NCBI GenBank assembly: GCA_947579605.1
Contig: OX388316.1
Location: forward strand, 11,783,290-11,847,289
Length of the DNA: 64,000 bases
DNA from: Athripsodes cinereus
Taxonomy: Eukaryota > Arthropoda > Insecta > Trichoptera > Leptoceridae
Direction: 5' to 3'
Part shown: piece after piece, positions 26,584 to 38,009 of the stretch
Position numbering within the stretch: the first letter of the stretch is position 1
Layout of the letters: the number at the start of each line of letters is the position of its first letter
Notes under the pieces: model-generated
Seen by the model: only the letters and a program-made list of their open reading frames with translations
Databases searched by the model: none
Told to the model about the DNA's origin: nothing
Made by a program: the position numbers and the translations under genes

Positions 26584-27221
26584 TATTTCAAAATCAACTT
26601 ATTTTTTATAAATAAAGTTGATTCAAAAATATTAAAAATGTGATACATAATTTATTTTGATAAAAATGGCTATCCTCGTGGTCGTTAGAACGGGATCGTT
26701 CGTTTGTCCAACCTACACTCTCTTACTGCTAATGTTGATTATTTGAAGGTTTATTTCTTGAAGGTCTCGTAAATTTAGTTGGCAGTGGATACCTACATAA
26801 TAAACAAAAAAATCAAAGCTTTATTCATTCATCTCCCTTCCAAACTCCTCTGGATAATATAAATACAATCTCTATCCAAAACAATTTTTCTTCGATTGAA
26901 TTACCACTTTCTACGATTGTTCTAACGTTATAATATTTTTGCCACAAAAAGGCGTTCCGCAATAAGCTGCTTGAAAATCATAGCCAATACTCAAATAAAT
27001 AATATAAAAATCAAAACGTTCAGCTTGAGACACACAAATGTTGGACTAACTACAAGTACACCCTTTGACTGTTCATTGTTAGTGCATTGTTTAATAATTT
27101 TTATCATTATCATTTGTGTTTTTCTCTTCACTGTACTGCAACAACTTTGTGGTCAATAAAGATTTATTATAATAAACACGATCCAGTGCTATAAGCTGAA
27201 ATCTTCAACATAATACTACTA

Positions 27222-27372
27222 TACCATCACGGCATATCCCACAAATGGGGTAGCCAGTAGATCAGCTACATGTCACAAATATGCAAGCCGTCCTTTCCGT
27301 AACAAAAATAAATTAAGGCATTCAGGATGGGTGGCAAACCTCATCGTTGAATTCATGATTTGCAATGTCCTT
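27222..27372 (+). repeat. Dispersed repeat, plus-strand copy
   Basis: ACCATCACGGCATATCCCAC, GGGGTAGCCAGTAGATCAGC, GGCATTCAGGATGGGTGGC and AAACCTCATCGTTGAATTC. One of the least diverged heads. Confidence 0.8.
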
Positions 27373-28599
27373 ACACCATTCTGTTTCGAATGTAAAATGC
27401 ATTCACGTTATTCTTGTTTTAATCTACTAAATATATAATATTTCCCAATAAAACTCCAAGCATTCCTTCCAAAGCTCTATGTAACATTAACTTATATTAG
27501 AGAATATTAATTAGTTAATTAATTAATTCTTGTATGACATAGTTATGTACCTATACTAAAAATATTGTATTACTTACTGCATGTGTACGAATAAAATATG
27601 AGTGTGAAACTAATAACATATTATTTTAGTTCTATATTAAACTGGTACATGAAAAGCTGATACCCTCTCAGTGGGTATATGTGATATCAAATACCAGATT
27701 ACACAGAATCTTGACAGAAATCATATTTTGCACTCCTCCATAGAAAAATATCCAATAACGGATTGATATTAAACAATTAAAATCACAGCGTGAGACTACA
27801 ACATGGTTCTGAAATGTTGTATAAGATGTTTTACGTTATAATATGAGAACTTGTAACCGACCATCAGCTTGGATTGAGATAAGAAAAAAAAAGTTTTAAA
27901 TGAGATAGCATCTTAAAACTTACTCACATGTAATAAGTAGCCTTTGATTTCAATCGCAAGAATTAATGAATACATTGTTTATATTAGAGCTTTTTTACTT
28001 GATACTTTTACTAGATTTTAATTAAAATCATTCTGGACAGAAGCAATTACAAATGTCTATCAAAATGTTTTTTTGTTATTCATTCGTTATATTGTTGTTA
28101 TAAAACCCACGTGTAAAAGGGGTAAGCGTGTTGTTTACTTTTTTATTATCCTTTTTCATAATCACCATGGACTCTTTTACGATGAATATTACTTTTATAA
28201 AAGGTACTTATGGAAGCAGAAATATCCCAAAATTACGCACTTTATTTTTTATGCTTATTGGTTGGTATGTAATGTGGGTTTTTAAAAGTCACATTAATAA
28301 ACACAATTAAGTAATTTCGCTCATTATTAGCACTTTCAAAGTAGCATTACTGAACCGAGAATAACGTAAGGAATAAGTCACATGGTTAATTCAAAAAAAT
28401 ATTTTTAGACAGAATTTTCAATTGTGTGATTGAATTTTATAGAACTTCTAAAAAATATGCATCGTATTTAAATTAATAGAATTTTCAAAGAATGCATCCC
28501 ATCAAAATGCAATGATGATGTGTCAAATGAGTAAATAATATCGAGATTTTTGTGATTCTATTATTTGTATTGGTGTCTTTCATATTTATTACTCTATAT

Positions 28600-28715
28600 C
28601 AACCCTACAATTGGGATTGCCTACAGACTAACTGCATAAAATCAACATGCAAGTTGTCCTCACCGTGACAAAAAAAGGGTTCAGGATGGATGGCATTGTT
28701 TCCGTATTCTCGATT
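28600..28715 (+). repeat. Dispersed repeat, diverged plus-strand copy
   Basis: ATCAACATGCAAGTTGTCCT, CACCGTGACAAAAAAAGG and GGTTCAGGATGGATGGCA match the middle of the family. Confidence 0.6.
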
Positions 28716-30336
28716 AAGTTTGTTCGGTTAGAATACCAAATAGTTTTATAAATATTTCAATAGGCAAATAATTTGTACAGAAATTACATATAATTTATGA
28801 AAATCTAATCCGCCCTTTTCACCGGAGCTCCCGAGATATTCAAAGGATCGTAAAACGGCGCCAAAGGAACAAACCATCCAACATCTTTATAATAATTTAT
28901 TATGTAAAAATTCGCTAATGACAATGTATGGGGTGACAATTTGTGTCCAAAAGGTTTTATATTATAATATTACAGGATAGTTATTTACTGATTAATACAA
29001 AATAATACGAAGGAATTAATAATAATAATAATATTGTGTATTCATTATGGGTATGTAGGTAGATTGTATTTAAGTTTTATATAAAGTCATGTATCACAGG
29101 TTTATCATGGCACCAAGTAAAGACATTTGTTAGCGCGGTCCCTCATTAATAAATATCAGTATCTGAGGATACAATCTATACCGTGTCTCCTTAGTCTGGG
29201 ATCTATCTACCTACACACTCACATACCTAGATACAATACAGCATAACTTACGACAGTTGTACTGTAGTACAGTAATACATTAATTTGTTCTTTGTATGTA
29301 AGAACAAAATGCAGGCTTAAAATCTCTGAGATTGATGATGATGATGATGTTGTGTGATTTATTTTTTGTGGTTGTTTTACTATTACGGATGCCGGTAAAA
29401 ATGACGACATCTTTTTTTGCTTTTAAAACTAGATTATGTTTCTAAAGCATTGCAGTTCAACAGACAGCCTGTTTCACATCACAGAACCTGCAACGTCGAA
29501 GCTCTGTAATGGAAGTGTGTGATATTCTAACTAGATTGAATAATTTTGGTTTTACTGAAAAAAATTACCTTCAGGCAATAAATAAGCTTGCGAATTGCTC
29601 GTATGTATTATTATTATTTTAAAAATAATAAAGCGCACTGTGACATCATTATTAGGGCTTTCAAAAACTTTCATTTTCATCGTTAGGTAAATATAAACTT
29701 TATGAGCCGACGAAGAGTGAAAACTTTTTAAAGCTGGCTCGCAAAATAATAAAGTCATAGTGGAATTTCTAAATATCGCGTTACGTTAAAATTTCTCATT
29801 ATAATGAACTTCCACCGAGAACCGTAGGTCGATTAGTTTGGTTTGATTGTGGATATATAAAATGGATTAAATTTTAGGAATCCTCTCTTTTTCTGGCCTA
29901 CCGTGAGAATAAAATAAACAAAATGTGTGTAAACAGTCAAAATGTGTGTAAATATCCAACATTTATTTAAAAATACCTTTCTCAAAAAAAAAGGGGTAAG
30001 TAAGTACGAATAAAAAATTTTGTGAAAGAATTTTAACGACTGCTTAGTATTTTTGTAAAAAAAAAGTAAGTTATTAAAAGGGTTGTGTTTGGATAAAATT
30101 TCAAAATCATTTTATTTAATTAAATAGGTACCTATCTACGTTAGAATTACTTGAATTTTATTTTATTCTATGTTCAATAGTCTTCAACTCGCTTAAGAGT
30201 GATCAAGAGTCTCAAATCAGATTTATAAATTTTATTCAATACCAATCTTTAATTATTTTTGAAATTTCAAATTTTGGAATTATGAAATTTGACCGGTAAA
30301 TATATTTTTGATAGTTGTTAATTTTTAAGTTCCTCT

Positions 30337-30602
30337 TTTTCAAATAAAATATTTAAAACTTGAATCACTATGTTTATTTGTTACATTAATTTAAATTACG
30401 CTATCGCGATTTCAGTGCACTTGCACCATTGACGAGCTTTTCAAGACTGACTTACAAAGATAGAACTATGATAGTAAAATAACAACAAAAACTCTTGAAA
30501 AGCTCGTCAATGGTGCAAGTGCACTGAAATCGCGATAGCGTAATTTAAATTAATGTAACAAATAAACATAGTGATTCAAGTTTTAAATATTTTATTTGAA
30601 AA
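30337..30602. repeat. Perfect long hairpin, 110-bp arms
   Basis: Positions 30337-30446 and 30493-30602 are exact reverse complements around a 46-bp loop. The stem holds GCTATCGCGATTTCAGTG and then CACCATTGACGAGC, which align with the 13.3-kb hairpin. A 14-bp word (TTTTTAAGTTCCTC) flanks it on both sides at about 30323 and 30645. Confidence 0.93.
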
Positions 30603-30730
30603 TGTCTCGTAATTGTTACATAGTCAATGCCTCTAAAATAAGTGAAATTTTTAAGTTCCTCATTGGGATCCACATTATTGAAGATACTCAGAACGCCCTC
30701 TTGTTTATTTTACTTCTTCTCAGTCTACAA

Positions 30731-30870
30731 TCAATCACTCCTGGCTTTCTCCATTTCTTTCCATGTTCTCAGCACTTGAGTCACCCGCATCCAGTTTGCA
30801 CCAAGATATTCAACTAAATCGTCTCTCCATCGCAATAATGGCCTCTCAACGTCCTTCTTGTATCATCGAT
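30731..30870 (-). pseudogene. LINE C-terminal fragment
   Basis: On the minus strand 30857-30731 reads ERPLLRWRDDLVEYLGANWM, RVTQVLRTWKEME and KARSD, then TGA. This is the 'GRP..RW.DDL....G..WM..AQDR..W...E' ending common to RTE-type LINEs. About 130 bp remain. Confidence 0.62.
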
Positions 30871-31291
30871 ATTTAAAAACAATGTTATCTTTAAAAAATC
30901 ATAATACTCTTTTTTTTCCATAGTATGTAATATATTATCACGGTCAATTTCAATTTGATAAGATCCAAAACTTTGTAGTGTATCGAATGTAATAAATAAT
31001 ATGTATTCGTAATTACCTTTAAACTATAAGGTACCTACTTTTACGGATCCTAGGTATAGGTTTATATTTCAAACATGTCAGTCCCAGCAAGGCGACAAAG
31101 TGACGTATGTCAACCCGTATGACCTATTCAGAACACCCGATACTCCCTAAATTATTACCTACTTATAATTATATACGATATTTACTATAATAATATGAAT
31201 AAGGAGGCTAGTGACATAGATTAGAAGTTGAGAATAGTTATAAGTATATTGTTCTTTTCAGATTATGTAGGCTATTTGCAGATCAACTAAT

Positions 31292-31375
31292 CGTTACCTT
31301 ACTTTGAAAATGTTTTATCTATATAAGGAATTCTATATAATATATATTATAGAACCTTTTCAAAGTAAGGTAACG
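31292..31375. repeat. Inverted repeat, 19-bp arms
   Basis: CGTTACCTTACTTTGAAAA (31292-31310) is exactly inverted at 31357-31375, with a 46-bp AT-rich spacer. Possibly a tiny MITE. Confidence 0.75.
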
Positions 31376-31544
31376 TAATGTTTATTATAACATAACATGT
31401 ATAGATATGTAAGTCACACATATCGAGTTAGTCGCAAACCATGACACGAATCTTTACGATGAAAAGATGCACACATACAATGTACCAAGCACATATTATA
31501 GAATACGCAGACCCTGAACATCGAAGAGAGACCCACCTTTACCC

Positions 31545-31757
31545 AGATATCCCAGGAGTCGTAAATTTCTATTTATCCGCACATTCAGACCAAAATAGTC
31601 CTCATGGCCGGGCCATTGGACAGTCTTGAAGGACCAACCGGCCAAAACTGTTCAGATGTGAAAAAGGTCATTCTTCATTTTGCCCTGGCCAGAAATCGAA
31701 TCCACGACCTCGTGACTCAAAGGCAGGTGCGTTACTTCCGCGCAGCACCGGTCGTCA
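31545..31757 (-). mobile_element. Probable tRNA-derived SINE, second family
   Basis: On the minus strand the sequence opens GACCGGTGCTGCGCGG. It continues with ACCTGCCTTTGAGTCACGAG and GTGGATTCGATTTCTGG, a tRNA-like A/B-box head. The body is GC-rich with self-complementary GGCCGGTTGG words. No tail or target duplication is clear. Two overlapping short plus-strand frames are accidental. Confidence 0.5.
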
Positions 31758-32448
31758 TTAAAAATACGTACTTTGATACTAAATGATAACTTATTTCTTT
31801 GAAACTCGTAAATATCTATTTCATTTATTTTTGTATAGTTTTAAATAAATTTTTTCATAAAATCGTAAACACCATCTAAATACGTATTTTGTCTGATTCT
31901 ATCACGTGCCTACCTTCTTATGTACCTATAATACCCATAAAGAATATAAAAATAATGTTTTTATCGTTTTTACTGTATGGTTATATTTACTATGGTTAAT
32001 TTCATGACGCCCTTTAATCTAAGCAATTCGCAAAGATACAGCTGTGATTCAATAATGTTATTTGCCTATGACATTTACACCTCCAATTCATCATCTGTAA
32101 GCAAGTGTTAGGTTCATACCCAGTAGATATTATGTATCTAATATTGGAAACACCAAATGCGACGTAAGTGGTAGTAATAACAGTTGAACCAACTAATTCA
32201 TACATATATGAGTATATATATTCAGGTACATACAATTTTAGAGTATTATCAGATAAATCAAGTTACAATAAGTTAAATTGTGACATAGTATCGGTAATTA
32301 TGTAAAAAAAATACATTAAACTATTCATCTCCTATTCGAAGATAATTTATTGTCAATAGACACTGATGTTAAGGAGAAAAGTTCATAGTTACATAATACC
32401 TACTATTGAATAGTTACATTTTTAAAGTAATTTTTATTTTCGCTTTTA

Positions 32449-32555
32449 TTATAGCTTTTTTTGTCCACTGCTAAGCATTGGCTTCCTCCATATTTCTCCA
32501 GGCATTTCTGTCATGTTATCAGCAATTTTTCTAAAGGCATCACACATCGTGTAGG
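32449..32555 (-). pseudogene. LINE C-terminal tail scrap
   Basis: In one minus frame NMEEANA, a stop, then QWTKKA is visible, a worn form of the 'EEAY.QQWT.KG' terminal word of RTE-type LINEs. The 0.53-kb inverted-repeat element begins directly to its right at 32573. Confidence 0.5.
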
Positions 32556-32572
32556 ATGTGTTTCCTAATGGA

Positions 32573-33099
32573 GTGTTCACATTTGGCGAATATCGCCAGG
32601 CGAATTTCAAAATATAACGCCAGGCGAAAAAACAAAATTCGCCGTACGCCCATTGATCGTCACACCTGTTCACACAGTCCACCGATTTAGAAACGATCTG
32701 TCAGATGCGCTTTGATTTTGACACTGTTTTCAAAATGGCGTCGAGATGGAGATCGCGAAGTGCTTATTTTTAGTCGAAAATGTCATAGTAGATGTTATAA
32801 GGCGCCTTTTAATTAAGGAAACAAACGCCACAAACCAGCAACAAAGATAACAGCTGTCACATAGCGGGAAACATTATAAAATTTATAGGTTATAAAGTTT
32901 TTACCATAGATACGAACGCCGCGCACATCTGCGCATGCGCGAATCGTTCAATCGGCCGAAAATGTTGGAAGGTGGTCAACTCGAGACGATATCGTTTCTA
33001 CTGGTTTTTATCGTTTCAGACTAGCTGTCATTTTGTTCACACGGTTCAAATGGCTGGCGATATTTTGGTGCCTGGCGATATTCGCCAAAGTGAGAACAC
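32573..33099. mobile_element. Unclassified 0.53-kb inverted-repeat DNA element
   Basis: GTGTTCACATTTGGCGAATA begins the left end (32573). The right end, read inward from 33099, is GTGTTCTCACTTTGGCGAAT followed by ATCGCCAGG. The inverted repeat is about 29 bp with an internal near-palindrome GGCGAATATCGCC. I found no clear target duplication, so the superfamily is open. The interior is CG-richer than the surroundings and has no transposase frame. Confidence 0.68.
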
Positions 33100-33479
33100 C
33101 ACGTACCTAAGGAGTAAATAAATGTAAAGAATAGATATAGAATAAGAACATTGATCATAAAATATGTATTTATATTCTCATCATTATATTAGTCAGGAAC
33201 TCCCCTAAAAAGGAAATGATTAGACACACTTTGTTAATCAAATAAAACGAATAGATACTTTTGGTTAATAGAACGTTAAATTTTAAGAGTATATTTTCAC
33301 ATTTAGTTCATCCATATCGTAGTTAAGTTACTTTTTTATTATTAGGCACATATTTATACATGTTAAGTTATAACCTCTCCATAGTCGGATTTAATTATCT
33401 TTTTTATAGTACCGGACATGATAAACCCGCTAACCCATTTCAATAAACACAAACGACATCAGATGTGTTTGCCTAACAC

Positions 33480-33614
33480 ATGACAGATTCTCAATACGAT
33501 CCAATCACCCTGCAACTTTTCTCACAGGAGTACGAGACAAAAACTAACCTCCTACATTTAAAGCGTATATGCGCCAATGGAATCACTTCTTTCCGCGACT
33601 TTTTGATGAAGTAG
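33480..33614 (+). CDS. Small ORF of 44 codons (unrecognised)
   Basis: ATG at 33480 to TAG at 33612, with an in-frame stop two codons upstream, so the frame is complete. It starts MTDSQYDPITLQLFSQEY and ends ITSFRDFLMK. The GC balance and residue mix look more coding-like than neighbouring frames, but the length is within chance. It could be a micropeptide gene, a first exon or a transposon scrap. No promoter was recognised. Confidence 0.22.
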   Translation: MTDSQYDPITLQLFSQEYETKTNLLHLKRICANGITSFRDFLMK

Positions 33615-34174
33615 CTATAAGAAAGATTTATTTAATAAAACCCTGAATATTTCCTTATTAATTTATGACACTTTTTTATATATTGTTTCCCAGAATCGTA
33701 AAGTATTTGTAAAAGAATATTTTAAATATTTTATTCTTAGCGAAATTCATTATCAACATTCCTTAATTACATAGCAATTACTTAGATCAAAAATTTTGAC
33801 ACATGTAATTTAACACTTCTTCACTTGTATCGTCATAACCCCTGTTTTAAATAATAAATTGAATCACATTAGTCTTCCACGCATAGATATTATCATCATA
33901 CTTCAAACACATTAAATTTTCTATCAATAAATTAATTAAAATAACTCCTTAGAGCGGTGATGGTGAAAGGTAGTAATTCCATTGCGTTAAAAAGAATTTC
34001 TATATCAAGGAATAAATATTTTAATATGTCTGTAACTATGTATGTAAGTAGGTACATTTTATGTTCTCTTTATACATATCCTCTAAGTATAGGTACTATT
34101 ATAGGGTGAATAAGGAATAATAATAGTCAACTTTCTTTCATTAGCTTTATTTCGTAAGGATTATTTCATTAATA

Positions 34175-34425
34175 TCATCACGGCAGTCCCATAAGTGGGA
34201 AGCTAGCTGAGTAACTGCATATAATAAAAATTAATTTCGCTATCTAAATTGTCTTGTAAAAGGCAGTTGTTCGACATTTAACAGCTTAAATTTGCCGATG
34301 ACGTTCACTACTTATGCTGAATGTCTATATTTTTTGATGGCACGGAGAAAACAGCTTGCATGCTTATTACATGCTCCTGATTTGCTGGCCACCTTACTTA
34401 TAGCATATGTCGAGATGGTATAGTC
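34175..34425. repeat. Two dispersed-repeat heads in inverted arrangement
   Basis: The left side has ATCATCACGGCAGTCCCATA in plus orientation. The right side ends CATATGTCGAGATGGTATA with CTGGCCACCTTACTTATAG, an inverted head. The 250-bp unit is therefore bounded by inverted family ends, hinting that the family may be a MITE rather than a SINE. Confidence 0.6.
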
Positions 34426-35059
34426 GCAGAAGTCACCTATATACTTAACAGCTAATTTTAAGGCTTGTTATTACAACTGAAATGTTGTCCATTATCAGTT
34501 ATATGTAAAAACTATCAATATGTTTTGTTTTACATATCAGGTCTACAGATAAGTTTAAAAATATTATTTTGACTGTTTATATTACTCATCCACATAGTGC
34601 TTTTTTGATAATTTGATTAAATGTTCTGACTGAAACCGGGTATAAAGTTAGTATCGTATTAATAATAATACTAAAAAATACTAGGATTTATTATTTGTTA
34701 GTCAGTGTTATTTTGCCCCTTCGAGTTTTTAGTTCGTGTGTGTCCGCTATTAAAACCAGTGAAAAGTGTTCCTTGTCATCTGTGAAATGAGATACCATAC
34801 GTTATATCACAAAAATAGCTGTAAATTAACATTTGACTTCTTTCCCTACACTTAAATTATTGTTAGACACACTATACAAGTACTTTGACACCTACTCTGG
34901 ACAAATACCTACTAGAATTTAATTTTCTAAGTAATGCGAACAAAAGATAGATCCTACATTATAATACTCTTAAAGAATTTAGGCATATCTTTCTAGCATA
35001 CATCATATTATGTATATAGTGCTTAATTTTATTTTGAACTTACATTTTATAAACTATAT

Positions 35060-35205
35060 ACTATGCAATACCCTCTCGCCGCTATCCTTAGTGGGGTAGG
35101 CAGAGAGAACGCCATATAGATCCATTCCAAACACGAACGCCGATATCTCTTGCTCAACTGTAGTTCTCGGACGTCCGCGGTTTCCCGCTCTTTCATATTT
35201 TGTAA
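35060..35205 (-). repeat. Unclassified GC-richer repeat remnant
   Basis: The block contains CCTTAGTGGGGTAGGCAGAG and TTCTCGGACGTCCGCGG and stands out from its AT-rich surroundings. A 63-aa minus frame covers it (GNRGRPRTTVEQEISAFVFG), but the composition suggests an untranslated retroelement fragment. Confidence 0.35.
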
Positions 35206-35267
35206 GTAGGTATAAAATATAAATCAGCGATATTATATCTATCATATTTGAAAACCTTTTTTTCTAT

Positions 35268-35475
35268 AAATATCACGGTGTCTTTCACAAGTAGAGCATC
35301 CGGTACACAAACGGCATATTATAAACATACAGGTTGTTCTGCCCGTGTCACAAAATAATAAGACATTCATGATGGGTGGCATACCTCATCGCTGGATGGA
35401 AGATGGTAATTGACTTATATATGTACGTTGAGATGAGACAAGAAACATCTTCAATTAAACGGTAAAATATGAAAC
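35268..35475 (+). repeat. Dispersed repeat, plus-strand copy
   Basis: ATCACGGTGTCTTTCACAAG, TAAACATACAGGTTGTTCTG, GATGGGTGGCATACCTCATC and GCTGGATGG match the family in order. Confidence 0.7.
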
Positions 35476-37609
35476 GAATACCAGCCTTTTATAGGACAAT
35501 CTAAAACTTCCTTTTACTTTTATGTTTTGCGCAAGTCTTTTTGTCATAATTGCAATAATAAAAGGACTCACTGCTGAGCATCGTTTTAAATCCTTACTAT
35601 TTTTTCCAGTTAGCTAGTTCCTCTAAGAATATTTAATTAAATAACCTATGAGTATGTGCTTGAAATGTTCCTCCGGTACTTATGTATTGTCAAAGGATCT
35701 CTAGCAAGTATTATTTTAAAGTTCCAAATACCATTTAGATTGTGGGTAAAATTTATTTCGGTAGTTTCATATACATACAAAGATTATTTAGATTCAAACA
35801 TTTTTGGAGCACTTGTCTAAAATAAATAATTCCAAATAGTTCTCAACACATTGAATCATAGATCATTCTCTCACCACAATAAATCTAGATCTTCTCTCGA
35901 ATTCCTGAAAGTTTGTACACAACTTGTTATACGAGTAAAAAATATCAACACTCGAGTAAAGTTTCGTATGAAAATACGATCAATCTTTTTTTTTAACGTA
36001 AACAATACGAAAAGTTGTTGGATTTGAAAAGTCGGTGACATGACTGTTGTGTAACATTAAGTAAAAAGAAGATTATATATGAAAAAACTTTGATATTTCA
36101 GCAGTGTGATTATTTATATGTACATAGATACATAGATACCTACAAACTAATTTATATGAACTCTGTTTTTTGATATGGGTTTTACTATACACCTACTTGT
36201 CAAAAAATAATAGATATAGGTACTTATCTATGTAACAGTCTGATTCATGGAAACTCTGTCATGCAAAATAGGTTCAAATTTTAGTATGATTCTTTGACAC
36301 TTTTTCCCCTTTGAGGCTGACAAAGAATATTTTCAAAATTTAATAATTTTCATTGAAGGAAAACATGCATATTCGTTGATTTTAATATCCTTTTGCGTCC
36401 GTTTTAAAGTACACAAATAATACAATTTGAGAAAGTTGAATGACGCTTATGTCAGCCATCTATTTCATATAAAATTGAGTAGGCAGACAGACAATTTTGT
36501 CAAGTGTCTAAAATGCTTGAAGATAAGCTTTCCAATATTTCCAGTTTGCACATGGATTCGACAAATGACTGAGCTAAGTGTATAATATATTGAAATCGTA
36601 TCTTAATCTATTAATCGTATACATAATGTACTATTATCAAACATATGTAATTGTCTGGAAGATATTGATAACAGGAATACAAGCCGCAAGTAGGTAAGCA
36701 TAAAAAGTATAAGATGACCAGATCAGCAGGTGTAGGGTGATCATCACGACATAAGTATTTCTTTACACATTCCCTTCGAGGAGGTTAACTGATCTCTGAC
36801 TTGTCACAGGGAATTAAAAAACTCAAGAGACATTTATGATACACGTTCTAACGTTATTGTATAGATACTACATAGTATTATGCTTCTAACACTTTAGTTA
36901 CTAATACCTACCTACAATAATAATAAATTACTTAGGCGCTAGAGCTTATGTCCCGAGCTGTACGAGAACCCGAGACCCTTGTCAATATAGAGTGTCGCTA
37001 ATACCGTCCAACTACTACTATCAGATTAGGTAACACGCCTTTTAAAATAAATTAGATACATCAAATACTAAGAATAATGTCCATCCATCAGTTGGAATAC
37101 ACTCAACGGTTTTATAGAATTAGTAAATTTCTACCCAATACTCATACATAATGCATGCAACTGTATCTCGTAATAGAATCACTAGCACTCAAAACATTGA
37201 ACAATTACTATTTCAACTGCTTCGTTTAATTTGGTTATACGTCATACTCACAAATACAGATTAGTGTTGTTCCTACTTAACTTCTTGCTAAAATTATTTC
37301 TAACACTCAATTCTTTATGGCGCTGACCATTGAACAAATGCTGTCATTTGAACATTCTGTATAATGTTGGTTAGATGCAGCATAAAAATAATTTGTGAGT
37401 AAAATGTAAGTTAGATATTTTATTAAGGGATAACTATTTCCTTATATAAGACATGGGGCGATTAAAATAGCTTTAGATATTTAACATGTTTTACGATAAG
37501 AATACGAGCAATATGAAGTATCTACATCATCCAAAGAAACAACTTTTCTTTAATATTAAATTTCTATAAAAAAAATAACTTTCCGATTAACCAATTATCA
37601 CATTTTTTA

Positions 37610-37691
37610 ACGCATAAATCACATATTATATTGTGTAATAATATGTGATTTATGCGTAAAAATCACATATTATTACACAATATAATATGTA
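37610..37691. repeat. Three-armed palindromic cluster
   Basis: ACGCATAAATCACATATTAT (37610-37629) pairs exactly with 37638-37657, leaving an 8-bp loop. A third block from about 37660 (ATCACATATTATTACACAAT) pairs again with the second. Slippage or a cruciform is likely here. Confidence 0.75.
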
Positions 37692-37751
37692 AAAGCTCGT
37701 TGGATATTATGCTTGGAAGAAATTATATGTAGGTATACCACTACTATTACT

Positions 37752-37990
37752 GCACCATCACGGCATATCCCACAAGTGAAGTAGTCAGCAAAACAGCGGC
37801 ATGCAATAAACATGCAGGTTGTCCTCTCTGTGCCAATAAAAAATATTATTTTCACGACGGGTGGCAAACCTCATCGCTGAGTTTGAGATGCATAATGTCT
37901 TTATTTTTTTAACAACTAACTTTTACAGGACATTTGAAAACTTACGGAAAAGAGTGGGAGACTAATTCTTAACCGGGTGCTCCACGGCAT
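37752..37990 (+). repeat. Dispersed repeat 'ATCACGGCATATCCCAC', best full copy
   Basis: It begins ACCATCACGGCATATCCCAC and continues with AATAAACATGCAGGTTGTCC and GGGTGGCAAACCTCATCGCT. It ends with AGAGTGGGAGACTAATTC and a CCGGGTGCTCCACGGCAT word. It is not coding. It has neither a tRNA-like head nor a clear poly-A tail, so SINE or MITE cannot be decided. At least a dozen partial copies occur in this window. Confidence 0.8.
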
Positions 37991-38009
37991 AGGTTGGTAT
38001 AAATGGATG

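Larger units (their letters stand above)
26600..30300. other. AT-rich stretch with two dispersed-repeat copies
   Basis: Apart from 27222-27372 and 28600-28715, only a word shared inversely with 19.2 kb (ATGAACTTCCACCGAGAACC at about 29803) stands out. No gene was found. Confidence 0.6.
33620..37600. other. AT-rich stretch between repeats
   Basis: Outside the repeat copies at 34.2, 35.1 and 35.3 kb nothing is supported. The 35.5-37.6 kb part has no recognisable gene or element. Confidence 0.6.

Noticed and set aside
31441..31786. Two overlapping ORFs of about 60 aa
   Set aside because: They lie over a SINE-like repeat and show no protein family features.
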